From Anaeramoeba flamelloides (Eukaryota; Metamonada; Anaeramoebidae): DNA of 64,000 nt. Shown here one piece after another: positions 22,575 through 33,925 of this stretch (the first letter of the stretch is position 1; each line of letters opens with the position of its first letter). Location of the stretch: positions 806,001 through 870,000 of the forward strand of contig JANTQA010000063.1 in assembly GCA_027625915.1 (NCBI GenBank), in the 5' to 3' direction. A program made the translations under genes and the position numbers. The notes beneath the pieces were generated by a model. It worked only from the letters and a program-made list of their open reading frames with translations, did no database searches and had not been told where the DNA came from.

Positions 22575-23519
22575 ACAAACTATTGTAGAGATTGAAAAAA
22601 ATTAAAAAAAAAAAAAAATAAAAAGTGTTTTTTTTAAAAACACAAAGAAGCAAATTAAGGCGAAAAAAGTTCTGAAAAATAAAAAAAAAAAAAAAAAAAA
22701 CATACAGAAAGAACGGAAAAAAAATGATTCAGAAAATATTTTAGTACAAAATAATGATTATAATTCAGGTGTATTTGAATCTTATGATTGTGTTTTGTTA
22801 AAAACTTTTCAGTTAACAAAAATTTGAAAATTTTTCAGTTTTTCAGTAAACCAATCAGAAAGTTTAGTAAAAAGACTTCCTAATTCATAATTTTTTCAAC
22901 TTTTGTTTTTGTGGGATGACTGAAAAAATATAAAAACCCTAAAAACTCGATAAAAATTGTTAATTTTATGAATGATCATAATGAAAGATTTTATAAATTA
23001 AACCAAAACAAAGACTTGGTTCCCTGTTTTAGTTACTTTCAGTGTCATTTGCTTTTTATTTCGTACCTTCTTAGAACAAAGAGGTTGAGAAATTAAAAAA
23101 TAAAAATATTTTAAAAATTTTAATCTATGATCTTGAATCAAATCTGGGTGTCTTCAAAATCAAAAAAACGCCAACTTTTATAACTCGTAGTTACTTTTTT
23201 GGAAACTGATTTTGACAATTCGGAAAATAATTATTTTTAAAGATCTTTTGAAATGTCTCTCTTTCGATTTTCGATTATTTCAAAGGTTATAATTTGTTAA
23301 AAAAAGAGTAAAAGGGCTTAATTCCTTGTTGTAATTTGGTACTGTTTGTTTAGTTTTTGTTTCAAAGCCAAATACATCAATAATATAAACATAAAGTACA
23401 AAAAAATTGGTAAAAAATCTTTCAAATAAAAAAAGACTATTCTGTAAAAAAAGTTCAACCTTTAATAATTGGAATCACAACCGAAAATAAAAAAAATATT
23501 TCAGTTAAGTTAACAAACA
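22575..23519. other. Upstream region of the basic protein gene
   Basis: A/T-rich DNA with poly-A runs close to the start codon at 22574. I see no gene, repeat or conserved motif. Confidence 0.4.
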
Positions 23520-24757
23520 TATTGACTTTCAAGAATAATCCCTGAGACGGTGATCAAAAAAACTTGTACATTGCTTGAGGCCAGTGCCAAAAAAATCCCA
23601 TCTAACCATATTTTTTCTTCTTCTCTCAAAAAAAACATCTAAAACACTATCCAATTTTATACCTATGTTAAAATCAATTTTGTAGGTTAACTTTTTGTTT
23701 TTTCTCTAAAAAAATAAATTATAAAGGAGTTTTATTCCAAATATTGTTTAATATTTTTTCCTAATGATTAAATTTTTTTGATAGTTTTTTCTTTTATAAT
23801 TTTTTTGATTAGAAAAATTTAATGAAAAATTAACTTGATTTTTTGAGAATAAAGTTTTATTTTTCTCCTTCATTTTTCGAATTTATTTTTAAATAATTGA
23901 AATTTAAGAAATTAGTATCAGATTTACTTATTGTTTCTTACCAGTTTCTATGATCTTGTAAGCGTATATAGGCATGTTAAAGAAAAAACAAATTTTCTTT
24001 TGAAATGATAGGATGACAAAATATTTGTAGGTGTCCAATAACTCTAAATCCCCATAACTAGCGAGAATTTTTTGAAACTCTAAGGTATATTTTTAAACCC
24101 CACATAATACAAAAGTTTCATCACCAAAGTAGAACTTTTTTAATAATTATACTTGACAAAAAAGACAAGTTCATATTTTGTCCCACTCGTCAACACAAGA
24201 ATAAATAATTTGTACATGATATTCGAACAACAACATTATTATCAATCACTTCAACAATTATGGTTTAGATCCCCTTTTTTATGAAAATACAAGAAGTAGT
24301 TTTGGAGATCCGAAAAGTGCTAAAAATTTTTCAAGAAATTTTGAATTATTGATTAATCAGTTAAAAACCCATTCTAAAAAATTGTATGAATAAAAGTTTT
24401 ATTATACTGACAAATTCTACCAAATTTCAAAAAATTTTTAGTTCAATTTCCATTTTTGATAAATCTTTGAACTGTTACTTCTCAAACAATCTCTAACAAA
24501 GAATATTTTGAAGAACAACTAATTTTACAGAGTTTCTTCACACTTGACCATATAAAATGCTTTATTCAAAGCTTGATCAGAATAATTTCAAAAATGAAAA
24601 TCAAGTAAAAATTTCCAAATACAAATTGTAATTTATCAGTAGTGTATACTTCATTTTGCCTCCGGTCCCGGATTTTTTCTTTTATTACTAGATCCCCGTT
24701 CTCATTTCCAGATAGTTTCACGATTAAAAATTGTTCAAATATTTTTAACTGTTTCAT
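23520..24757 (-). pseudogene. Possible decayed DENN-domain gene
   Basis: Four protein-like stretches follow one another on the minus strand in the order of a DENN (Rab guanine-exchange) domain. They are KIFEQFLIVKLSGNENG (24757-24566), reminiscent of the uDENN opening LFEhFhVVGL. Next are KLFILVLTSGTKYELVFFVK (about 24280-24150), like the FxFVLTDxxGxxLYGFxxR block, and TYKYFVILSFQKKICFFF (about 24040-23970), like the ILSxxPFFxxF block. The last is GIFLALASSNVQVFLITVSG (about 23600), like the cDENN helix. Stops and frame changes separate them and not all gaps have splice sites, so it looks dead. The resemblance is pattern-level only. Confidence 0.3.
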
Positions 24758-25038
24758 GTTTTTTTACCCAAATAGAATATAATTTTAGTTTTATTTTGTT
24801 ATTTTTGAATTGTTTATCCTGTTTTTTTTTTAAATGTATTTAATTGGTGTAAGGATAAGCAACCCTGATTGAATATTAGTGTTATTTTAATAACATATTG
24901 GAATATTCTACAAGTTATTTTTATATTGATAAACAATTCCCATTCATTTTTTAATATTCAAATAAGAGAAAATATTATTTTTTTAAGGTTTCTGATAAAA
25001 TTGAGAAAAAATTAAGAATAAAAAAACAACAATCGAAG

Positions 25039-25270
25039 ATATATAAGTTTAATTTCAAAAATAAGTACAGATTTTTTTTTAGAAACAAATTTGCTTAATT
25101 GTTTTTTTTTTTTTTTTTTTTGAATAATTATGTATTTTTCAAAATTATTTAGAGATAATAACCAATATAAAATAAAAATTATTATAATCTTTTTATATTT
25201 AAAAAGACCAATAAAAAAAGAAAATAATAATAATAATAAAGTTTGTACATAATATTGACATTTGGCTTTG
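25039..25270 (-). mobile_element. ~230 bp MITE (family A), copy 5, reversed
   Basis: Read on the minus strand it has the family A order. One end, TATAAGTTTAATTTCAAAAA, matches the complement of the usual right terminus. AGAGATAATAACCAATATAA is the complement of the shared core. The far end, ACATTTGGCTTTG, corresponds to the left terminus. It is more diverged than the copies at 3134 and 56572. Confidence 0.55.
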
Positions 25271-25489
25271 GTGTTTATTAGTTGATTTTTGAAAAAAAAT
25301 TTTCTTTTTCTGAAAATTATAATTTTTTCGATTATTACAATTTTATTAAAATATAGTTTCTGAACAGACCCATTTTATACAAAACCATTTATTTAGATAA
25401 ATAATCTCAAAATAAAGAAAATAGATATTTACACTTAAACCTAAAATCATTTCACATATAAATTGAAGAATACTTTAAATTTTGGAAAA

Positions 25490-25885
25490 AAATTTATTTA
25501 TTGTAAGAAAGGAGTAATCAAATAAAATTTACTAAATAAAAAAGAGAAGAAGAAAAATAATTAAAATATTAATGTAAAAAAAATTATATCATTTACATGA
25601 CCAAATTAAAAATTATCCACATCCTGGAACAGGAGGGGTACAACCCCGATAGAAAGATTATTAGTAATAAAAAAGAGTCCACAAACTGTCGTTAAAAAAA
25701 AACAAGACACCAACTCCGAAAAGTGTGGCACTATGTACCCAAATTTGTATATTTTATTATTATTTTTGGAATTTTTTATTTTCAATTTTTTTATTTTCAA
25801 TTTTTTTATTTTCAATTTTTTTATTTTCAATTTTTTTTTTTTCAATTATTTCTTTATTACCTCAAGTTTTCGAACCATAAGAGAT
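25490..25885 (-). mobile_element. LINE 3' end, 5'-truncated copy
   Basis: The stretch is colinear with 8505-9270 once the fold-back insertion there is removed: TATTGTAAGAAAGGAGTAAT, AGAAGAAGAAAAATAATTAA, TTACATGACCAAATTAAAAA, TGTGGCACTATGTACC and the TTCTTTATTACC…AACCATAAG end. It stops before the reverse-transcriptase region, as expected of a 5'-truncated LINE. Five tandem TTTTTTTATTTTCAA-type units lie at 25770-25845. Confidence 0.65.
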
Positions 25886-27052
25886 AATTTTGGAAAAATA
25901 TTATTTCATTTATTCCATTAAACCTTTAATCGTAGAGTTATATGTCTATAATTCTTTTTGAATTATTTGTAAAATCTAAATAATATTATTTGTATTTATT
26001 ATTTTTTTAAAAAAAATAAATTACCATGTATTAAAATCAGTTTCATTAAAGTAAACACGTCGATTTTTTGAACCAATTAATTTCAAAATAAAATATTTTA
26101 AAAATTAATTATTATATAAAAAATAATCATTAAAAATATATTTTTGGGAATTATAAAAAAGTAATTTTGATTTTTTTTGATAGACTCAAATGTTTATGTT
26201 ACTTTATTAATCTAGAATTTTATTTTCTTTTTAATTTTTATTTATTACCTCGGGTCAATATATCAACACCAATTCGACAATATTAGAATCCAAAATAAAT
26301 TTTATTATTTACAACTCTTTAAACTCATACTTATTTAAATTTTTTCCGAATTGAAATTAGTCTTCATTTTATATATTTTATATTATTTATTAGAAATAGA
26401 GGGTAATTGAATTCATAAACGATTAATCAATAACAATACAAATAATTTTTACAAAAAAAAAAAATGAATTCTGAATTATTACCAATGTCTTTTACTTAAA
26501 AACTTATTTACCTTTTGTTTTTAGTAGAATTCCACAATTTCCAATAACTACAAAAAAATCTTTAAATTTATCTATTGTTATTATTGAGTTGAAAAACCAA
26601 CTTTAAATCTTTAAAAATGAAAAAGTAAAACGTTTTTTTTTTTTTTTTTTTGAGTAGTTACCATACTTTAAAATAATTTGAATGATTTTTACAATATTTT
26701 CTTTGTGTGTAATTGAAAAAAAAATATATTTTTGGAAGTAGAACAATGAAAAATTCTTTTGTTTTTAAAATAATATTTATTAAAGTTTTTAATAGTAAAA
26801 TTTCTTTTTTAAATCGATTTTATGATTTCAATAATTTTTTTTTCTTTTTTTTTTTATTTACAATTAAATCAAGATATTTTATAATAGTTAAAAAAAAAAC
26901 ACAATATCATTATTAATTATAATATTGTTACTATTTCTAATAGTAGTATTCGTTTTAAAACCATTTTTCTTCGATATAAATTGTTAGAGTATCAGGGGGG
27001 TGGATGTCCTATCATCCAATAAAAGCACAAATTATAATAATTCAATTTATAA
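25886..27052. other. Intergenic, A/T-rich
   Basis: No gene or recognisable repeat. The spacer contains long T-runs near 26640 and 26840, and a short frame at 26713-26916 that is low-complexity. Confidence 0.4.
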
Positions 27053-27249
27053 TACAGTCAGTTCCACTTTTAAGACACAAACTTAGAACGAAATTTAAGG
27101 CACATAAAAATCCCAAATTAAAGCACATTTTTTGGAATTTTTTTTACACAATTTAATTTACTAGTCTAGAATTTTGTGCCTTAATATAGATTTTTCTTGT
27201 GCCTTAAGTCCCGTTCTGAGTGTGTGTCTTAAAAGCGGAACTGACTGTA
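27053..27249. mobile_element. ~200 bp palindromic MITE with TA flanks (family B), copy 2
   Basis: TACAGTCAGTTCCACTTTTA at the left and the complement-type end AAAGCGGAACTGACTGTA at the right. The arms are about 75 bp and pair imperfectly (AGACACAAACTTAGAACG against CGTTCTGAGTGTGTGTCT). The spacer differs from copies 1 and 3. TA flanks are kept on both sides. Confidence 0.75.
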
Positions 27250-27971
27250 ATTGTGTTTTAAATCAATAATATTACATGAATTAGTTCAATAAAATCATGT
27301 TTTTTTAAATATAACCACTATTTATTTTATTAATAGTTGATTGTTTTCAAATATTAAACAGTTAATCTGAAATAAAAAGTATAAAAATTAAAAACTGTTT
27401 TTTTTTTTTTTTTTTTTTTGAATTAATATTAAAATTTAATATAATTAGACAAATATTAGCTGGAAAAATATATCCACAGTTTTTTTAAGTGTAATAAATA
27501 ATCCTTTAAAATTGAAAAAAAAAATGTGATCATTTTTTTTAGATTGTATGAATAAAATTTTTTTAAATGTTTTCTGTGTAAATAAAATTGGTAATTTGTA
27601 AAAAAAATTTTTTTTTTCTCAACTTACTTTCCCAATCACCACCACATATTTAAATGGTTGGTACCTCACGTGTTTTAAAATATAAAACATTCAATAAATT
27701 TTAATTATATTAATTTGATGGGGTTTAAGAAAGTCCTCACAATTCCAAAATTGCTGTATCATCATGATCTTGGACTTTTTTTTTTTTATTAGGATTTGAC
27801 TTTTTGAAATTTTTTTATGAATTCAAATGAACAATTATAAATTGATAAATTTTTCTCCTGATTTGATTTTTTAAACCATTGGCAGCCCCCCACCACCACC
27901 AAAAAAAAATCTAAAAAAAAAAAACAATAAATAGGATTTTTTCCATTTCTAGTATTTTTTAGACTGCTATA

Positions 27972-28003
<32 letters not shown>

Positions 28004-28161
28004 TAAAGAGATAAATTTTTCCTTAGTATACATATATTGTGTTTATATTATGGGGTGTATTGTTGATGATTTTTATGGTGGAGAATGTGGATGATTTCCA
28101 AGCAGTCATCTTCCCATGAAAAGGTTATATTATAAATGTTTTGAAAATTAGTAGGAAATAG
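27250..28161. other. Intergenic, simple repeats
   Basis: A/T-rich DNA with T-runs, a (TA)n tract near 27971-27999 and a C-rich patch (GCAGCCCCCCACCACCACC) near 27883-27900. No gene is seen. Confidence 0.4.
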
Positions 28162-28877
28162 TAAACTCTTTTTCAAACAAAAATGCACACCTCTAAAATT
28201 ATTAATACTATTAGATTTGATTGTTAATAAGAGAATTACGCATTGGTAATTTTCATTTTATTTATACATTTTTTCATTTTTTGTTTTTTTCTCTCTCAAT
28301 ATCAAACAGTTGGAAAATGAAAAAAGCAGATAAGAAGAAATCAATTTGGAAATAACCTACCAATATCCAAATGGAAACAGTTAAAGTTTGTTTTCGAATG
28401 GGCTAGATGTGGGAATTAAGAAAGACCATTATTAAATTGATGCATGGAATAAATAACAAAAGAAAAATAAAGAAAAAAACAATTCCAACAAAATACCCCG
28501 ATGAATTGCGGCTTTATCTTTAAAAGTGAGACTTTAGTGAAAAAAAGTCTGGAGTGTAAAGAACTTATCAATAAAATGTAAGGAACTTTTCTGCAATTCA
28601 CCATGTTCAAAGTTTTTTATTGATTTTATAATTTTTTTTTCACTTACAATTTACAAAACGAGATTTCCCATTTCAAATAAAAGTACACATCAATTTTTAA
28701 AATATTTAATTTTAATTTTTATTGTTTTGTTTTAATGAGTTTTAAATATCCAGTTGGGTGTTTTTTTTTTTTATTTTAAAGAGTTTCTTATATTTTAGAA
28801 TGATACTACAATTAGTTTGATTCAATTATGAATAATTCTTGAACTTTTCTGTGCCATTTTATTTGAAAAAGAGTTTA
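28162..28877. mobile_element. ~715 bp inverted-repeat element (family C), copy 1
   Basis: The ends TAAACTCTTTTTCAAACAAA and the complement of the right end (TAAACTCTTTTTCAAATAAA) give terminal inverted repeats of about 26 bp starting at TA. The body is colinear over its full length with 43173-43890, including TTGGAAAATGAAAAAAGCAG and TTTGGAAATAACCTACCAAT. A 64-codon frame inside it is not conserved between the two copies, so the element is non-coding. The TA tips fit a mariner-like MITE. Confidence 0.7.
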
Positions 28878-29096
28878 TAATACAAATTCAAATGGGAAAT
28901 AAATCACTGTAATTTTTAAAATAATAACGATATAAACAAAAAAATCTGTTTTTTATGTTTATTTATTTTCGAATATATTTCATAAATAAAATTCCAATTG
29001 AAAAACTGAAAGAAACAACAATTTCAGAAATCTAAACACATTATTTGTAAGCTATGGAAACATTCATTTAATGAAAATATCAATCCAATGGTGCAT

Positions 29097-30902
29097 TTAA
29101 AGCATTTCATTTGAAAGCATCGCGTTGATATTCGAAATATAATTATCAATTTTATGATTCACAAATACACCTTTTAGATTCAAATGGAGGGGATTCATTA
29201 TAGATTGGTAGTTTTTTTTGTTTATGACTTTAAAATGCATTTGTTGGTTTTCGTTGACAATCAATAATTGTTTACCAAAATGTCTGAAAAATTTCAGAAA
29301 TTGGACGGCCTCTTTCTTGATGTTAAATAGCATTGCAATTTCATTTGAAACTTCCAATGTGCCCAGCACCCTTGGCACGATATCTGTATTATTAATTATT
29401 TCAAATGATTTTTTCCAAATGCCCAATTGCTTCATAATATTCCTCAATTTTCGATAATTGTTGATATCAGAATAAATGACTTTTGGTGAGCCAAAGGTGA
29501 TCATATAAATATTTGGTCTGATTTTATCAAAGAACTTGAAGAATTTGCTATATAATAAGAGTAGAAAGCAAACCGCATAGCCCCCGCCGAGTGAGTGGCC
29601 CGTGATTACGATCTTTGTTGGTTTCAATTGGTTGACTGCTTCCTGGAATTTTTCATTGATCGCGCCAAAGTGTGATTTCATTGTGGTGTAAATGCCCAGA
29701 TGCATTGAAATGTTGAATTCGGCTGAAAATTTGGGTTCCCTGTTGGTGGTGCTGTTTGGATCGTAGTCCTGGGGTAGAAACATGCCATCAACAAGAATGT
29801 CATTAAACGTGGAGGTGCCTTTAAAAACGAGATAGAGCTGTTCCTTCTTTGTTTTTGGTTGGAAAAGCCCCCATTGGATGAGTGAGCTTTCCTTTTGATT
29901 CACAGAATACAGCTCATCAAATTTGTCAGACCCAACAAAGTTTTCCTTCTCTATGTTGTAAATCAGTCCAGACAATTCAGAGGATAAACTTATCGACAAA
30001 AGCAAATCCTCATCTACCGTTCTTTTGGTTAATTTTTTCGCCGTTTGAGAATATTCAACCGTAGACATCAGCACATCAATTGATTTTTTTGTGAGCGCCA
30101 TTACTGATTCCTGAAGTAGAGTAGTGGACTTTTTTGTAAAGTCGAAAAAGTTTCTTTTTCGAATTGCTGCTCTTTGTTTTTTTTCTTTTTCTTTTTCTAT
30201 TTCTTTTTGTTTTTCTTTTTGTTTTTCTTTTTCTTTTTGTTTTTCTTTTTCTCGCTTGTTCTGTTTGTCTTGTTTTTTCTCTTTTTTATCTTCTCTTTTT
30301 GTTTTTGTTTCTTGTTTTATCTCTTTTTCTTCTTTAACATTTTCGTTTTGATTATTTTTTGTGTTTCGATTATTATTATTAGTTTTTTTTTGTTGCTTTT
30401 GTCTCAAATGATCTCTAATAACTTCCTTTCTTATCATTTTTGGCAATTCACTCAATACACCAATGTCAAGTCCCGCCAAGTCTTGTCTTTTATATTGCCC
30501 AAATAATAATTCTTCTTTTTTCGTTTGTTGTGTTGTTTCTTTTTCAGACGAGACATTTTTGTTTTTGTTTGTTTTTGTTTCTTGGCTGTTTGGAAATTTT
30601 GAACCAAAATCTGGGTCTTCACTTGATTTTTTACTCTTGACCGAATTTTCTGTTTCTTTATTTTGACTATTTTCACGAGTAGATCCCTCGTTCAGAAGAA
30701 ACTGTTTTTCTTTTTTTGTTTTGGATTCTTTATCATTACTTGTTTCGTTTTTTTTGTCGTTGTAGTTGTTGTTGTCTAAAACTTTGGGGGTTGAATTCTG
30801 ATTATTAATTTGGGAGAAGATGTTTTGAAGAGAAAAAAAGTTAAAATTTGATGAATTTGGGGTTTCTTTTTGTTCGTTTTCAGAAGTTTGGTCAATAGAC
30901 AT
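29097..30902 (-). CDS. Class 3 lipase-like hydrolase with Lys/Gln-rich N-terminus, 601 aa
   Basis: An alpha/beta-hydrolase of the fungal lipase (Lipase_3) family, which cleaves acylglycerol or phospholipid esters. Residues 1-250 are low-complexity, Asn/Lys/Glu/Gln-rich and probably disordered, with a KEKQKEKEKQKE-type stretch at ~215-245. The catalytic domain spans about 295-595. It has LYLVFKGTSTFNDIL (356-370, oxyanion-side strand) and HLGIYTTMK (401-409). The nucleophile elbow GHSLGGGYA carries Ser437. Asp507 in NNTDIVPRV and His583 in VNHKIDNY complete a triad in the usual order and spacing. No signal peptide or membrane helix is seen, so a cytosolic enzyme is likely. Single exon, TAA stop. 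All three catalytic residues are present, so it looks active; the substrate is unknown. Confidence 0.88.
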   Translation of the reverse strand: MSIDQTSENEQKETPNSSNFNFFSLQNIFSQINNQNSTPKVLDNNNYNDKKNETSNDKESKTKKEKQFLLNEGSTRENSQNKETENSVKSKKSSEDPDFGSKFPNSQETKTNKNKNVSSEKETTQQTKKEELLFGQYKRQDLAGLDIGVLSELPKMIRKEVIRDHLRQKQQKKTNNNNRNTKNNQNENVKEEKEIKQETKTKREDKKEKKQDKQNKREKEKQKEKEKQKEKQKEIEKEKEKKQRAAIRKRNFFDFTKKSTTLLQESVMALTKKSIDVLMSTVEYSQTAKKLTKRTVDEDLLLSISLSSELSGLIYNIEKENFVGSDKFDELYSVNQKESSLIQWGLFQPKTKKEQLYLVFKGTSTFNDILVDGMFLPQDYDPNSTTNREPKFSAEFNISMHLGIYTTMKSHFGAINEKFQEAVNQLKPTKIVITGHSLGGGYAVCFLLLLYSKFFKFFDKIRPNIYMITFGSPKVIYSDINNYRKLRNIMKQLGIWKKSFEIINNTDIVPRVLGTLEVSNEIAMLFNIKKEAVQFLKFFRHFGKQLLIVNENQQMHFKVINKKNYQSIMNPLHLNLKGVFVNHKIDNYISNINAMLSNEML

Positions 30903-33900
30903 TTAATAATTAAAAAAAATAACTTTGGAAGTCAATTTTACTACAAATTTTTTCAATTTTTATGACTTTGAAAATGAAGACACAATCGAATGGGAAGTAA
31001 CCAAATGAGAATTTTTTTAGGATTTTTTCTAATTAATATCATTAGGTGTATTTAGAATTTTCTAATTTTGCTATTTGGAGGAACAGAATAAAGAAAAAAT
31101 TTCTTGGTTGTTATTACTGTGAAGTGTAATTCTCTTGTTGGCGAGTTTTTTTTTTTTACACCGAGCTTTTGGTAAAGTTACCTCATGAATTTGAGTTTTT
31201 TTGGGGTTTGACTTTAAATATCAATAGGTTAATTTTTTTGTGAATAACCATTTTTTTGAGAGAAAAGGCATTAACTTTGGTTGGTTTTAAATAGATTTTA
31301 CCTTTGATCTCTTCATTTTTGAGAAAGGTGAAAAAAAAGTTTTTAAAGTACTATCTTTTAGTCAGACAGACTAATGTTAGATTGATATTTTTATATGTTT
31401 TTTAAAAAAAATTATGATCACACTTTTTTAAAACCAAATTTGCTGGTATTTTGTCAATAGTTTTGAAAAAGTATTTATTTGATTTTACTATTTTGTTCTT
31501 TTTCTTTATTTCCAAATTGGCTAACTTAAAAAAAAAGAAATATCAAAAAGAAATAGAAAAATTAAAATAAATTCAGAAACAAAAAAAGAAAAAAAAAAGA
31601 AAAAGAAAACAACATAATTTGATCTATAAAATCAAAATTTATTTTTGTAAGAATAATGAATAAAATCCCTAAAAAATCCCCAAATTAATTAGCCAAGTTA
31701 TTCATCTTTGATTATACACAGTTTAATTTAATCCAAAGTATTAGGATCTGTGACAATATTTATAATACTACGAAATGTAATATGTAGTTTTAAATGTAAA
31801 CTAAAAATATTAGTTCCTAGAATAAGTCGGTAATGGATGAATCATATGTGTTTAAAGGGTTTGAATGGATATTACTGTGAAAATATATATTTTGGGAAAT
31901 TTCAAAATAAAAAATCGTTGTTTTCACATTTTACTTTTTTCTTTCTTTTTAATTTTTTTCAGATGTAATTCTTAAACTATTTTTTTTTAAAGTGTAATAT
32001 ATATAATCAGAAACTAAATATTTATTATTCTAATGTTCTCAAAATAGTGAAAATAATTGTACAACAATCATTTTGAATTCTGTGTGAAAATTCATTTGAT
32101 CTTTAATTGAGATTTAAAATAAACATTGTTGTTTTTTTTTTTAATGTATTTATCTGTACTTTTTTTTTTTTAATCTTATTAAAATATATTTATTTTTTAG
32201 TTTTTACTTTGTTTATATATCAAACGTTCGCTGATGTATATTATCTAAATTGTTTTTTTTTATTAATTCTTGAAGGTTATTTATTATAAATAATGTATGA
32301 TACCTAATGTATTTTTATAAATTCTTGAATCCCTACACTAAAGAAAAACAAATTAAAAGGTTCAAAAAACTTTTATTTTTTAAGAAAAAATTTCTACTTT
32401 TTTTGGAACAATAAATGGGTTTTCCTTCAAATTGGATATTTAAGCCCAGTTTTATTCCTTCTACACTAAAATTATTTATCATTTTAGAGGTTCAAAATTA
32501 ATTCTAAGTATATGTATACAAAATTAACAAAGTTGGAATAATATTATATATATATATATATATAATTTTGGTGTTTTTTTTATTAAAATTTCCTTTTTTT
32601 CCATCAAAAAAAGTAAAAAAAGAAATAAAGTTCATTCTTCACTACACTTAAAAAATAGTTCAATTTTAATTTTGATGTTATATTTTTTTTTTTGTTTAGA
32701 TGATGTGAATCCCACCTTCTACGAATACAAACTATTGGATTTTTTTTGATATAAAGAATTCTAATTAATTGTTTTTATTTTATAATAACTTTATTTTTTT
32801 TTATTTCTAATTCTTGAGTAAAATATTTAAAGTCACTCATTTTAACTCTCCTTGAAATTATTTTTATTTAACTGACAGAAAAATAATAAAAAGTTTATAA
32901 CTTATATATTTTATTTTTTCCACTTTTTGGGGAAAGATTCAGTAGGTTTAGTGAATCAAATAGTGAATCGAGAGTTGAACTAAACTTTATTTTAATCTAT
33001 TTTTTGTTTTTTTAATTTTCATCAAATAAACTCAATCCCAATTCATTAATATATACAAATTTAAGCTTGGGTACTATTAAGTACAATTATTTTATTGGGA
33101 TACATTCTTTGAAAAGGGTGTTAATGGTTTCAAATATCTGAAAGTTTTTATATTTATAAGAACAGAAAAGGCTTCATTTATTGGGAAATGATGGTTTTTA
33201 TTTCAATAATAAAAATTTTGAAATCTAAAGTATATATTCTTTGAGAATAAAATTAAAAAAAAAAAAAAAAAAACGTTATTAACCTTTTGGTCTGATTATT
33301 AATTTAATTTCGTCTTATTTTTTTTTTTCGAAAATAAATTTTATTTTTTTTAATATCTTTTTTAAATGTTAAATTTTTTTCAAAAAGAAATAGGAATAAA
33401 TATATTCTTAAAATCTCAAATTATTATATTGTTATTAATTTAAAATCATGATATTGATAGATTAATCCTTATTTTTAATTAATCCTATTTTCAAATTTCC
33501 CCTTTAATTGAAGGAGAAAATGCGAAAGACTCTTTTCAATAATAAATATACCATGAAAAAAAAATTGAAAAGGATCTCATTTCTGTGAAAATGATGATAT
33601 TACTTTTGATTTGCAAGAAATTGAAAAAAAAATATTGAAGAGATTATTAAAATGATTTGAGATAAGTCAACAAAAACAATTTAAAATCTCAAAAAAAAAA
33701 AAAAATGAAATATTGTATTAAAATACTTATTTTTGTTTATTCATTGAAATAATATTAAAAAAAAAAATTATTTGTTTTTGATTTTTTATATCTCAAAAAA
33801 AAAAAAAACAAGTGGAAGAAAAAGATGGAGATGAAGAGGAGGGGGGTAAAAGTGTAAAGAAAATTAATTAAAAATTTTAAAATACAATTTTAAAAACAAA

Positions 33901-33925
33901 AATAAAAATAATGATCAATTATTTA
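30903..33925. other. 3 kb intergenic stretch, no gene found
   Basis: Very A/T-rich DNA. The small frames in it are hydrophobic T-rich translations. I see a (TA)n tract near 32545-32563 and A-runs near 33249-33270 and 33688-33706. No repeat family from elsewhere in the window is recognised. Confidence 0.45.

Noticed and set aside
25770-25845. Tandem TTTTTTTATTTTCAA units considered as a CRISPR-like array
   Set aside because: The units are directly adjacent without spacers, are A/T-simple and lie in a LINE 3' end of a eukaryote.
28416-28610. 64-codon minus frame inside the family C element
   Set aside because: The equivalent frame in the second copy (43270-43464) has a different sequence and length, so it is not a conserved protein.
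30124-30640. Hydrophobic plus-strand frames that look like membrane proteins
   Set aside because: They mirror the KEKQKEKE stretch of the lipase gene; the Phe/Ser runs come from complementary AAG/GAA codons.
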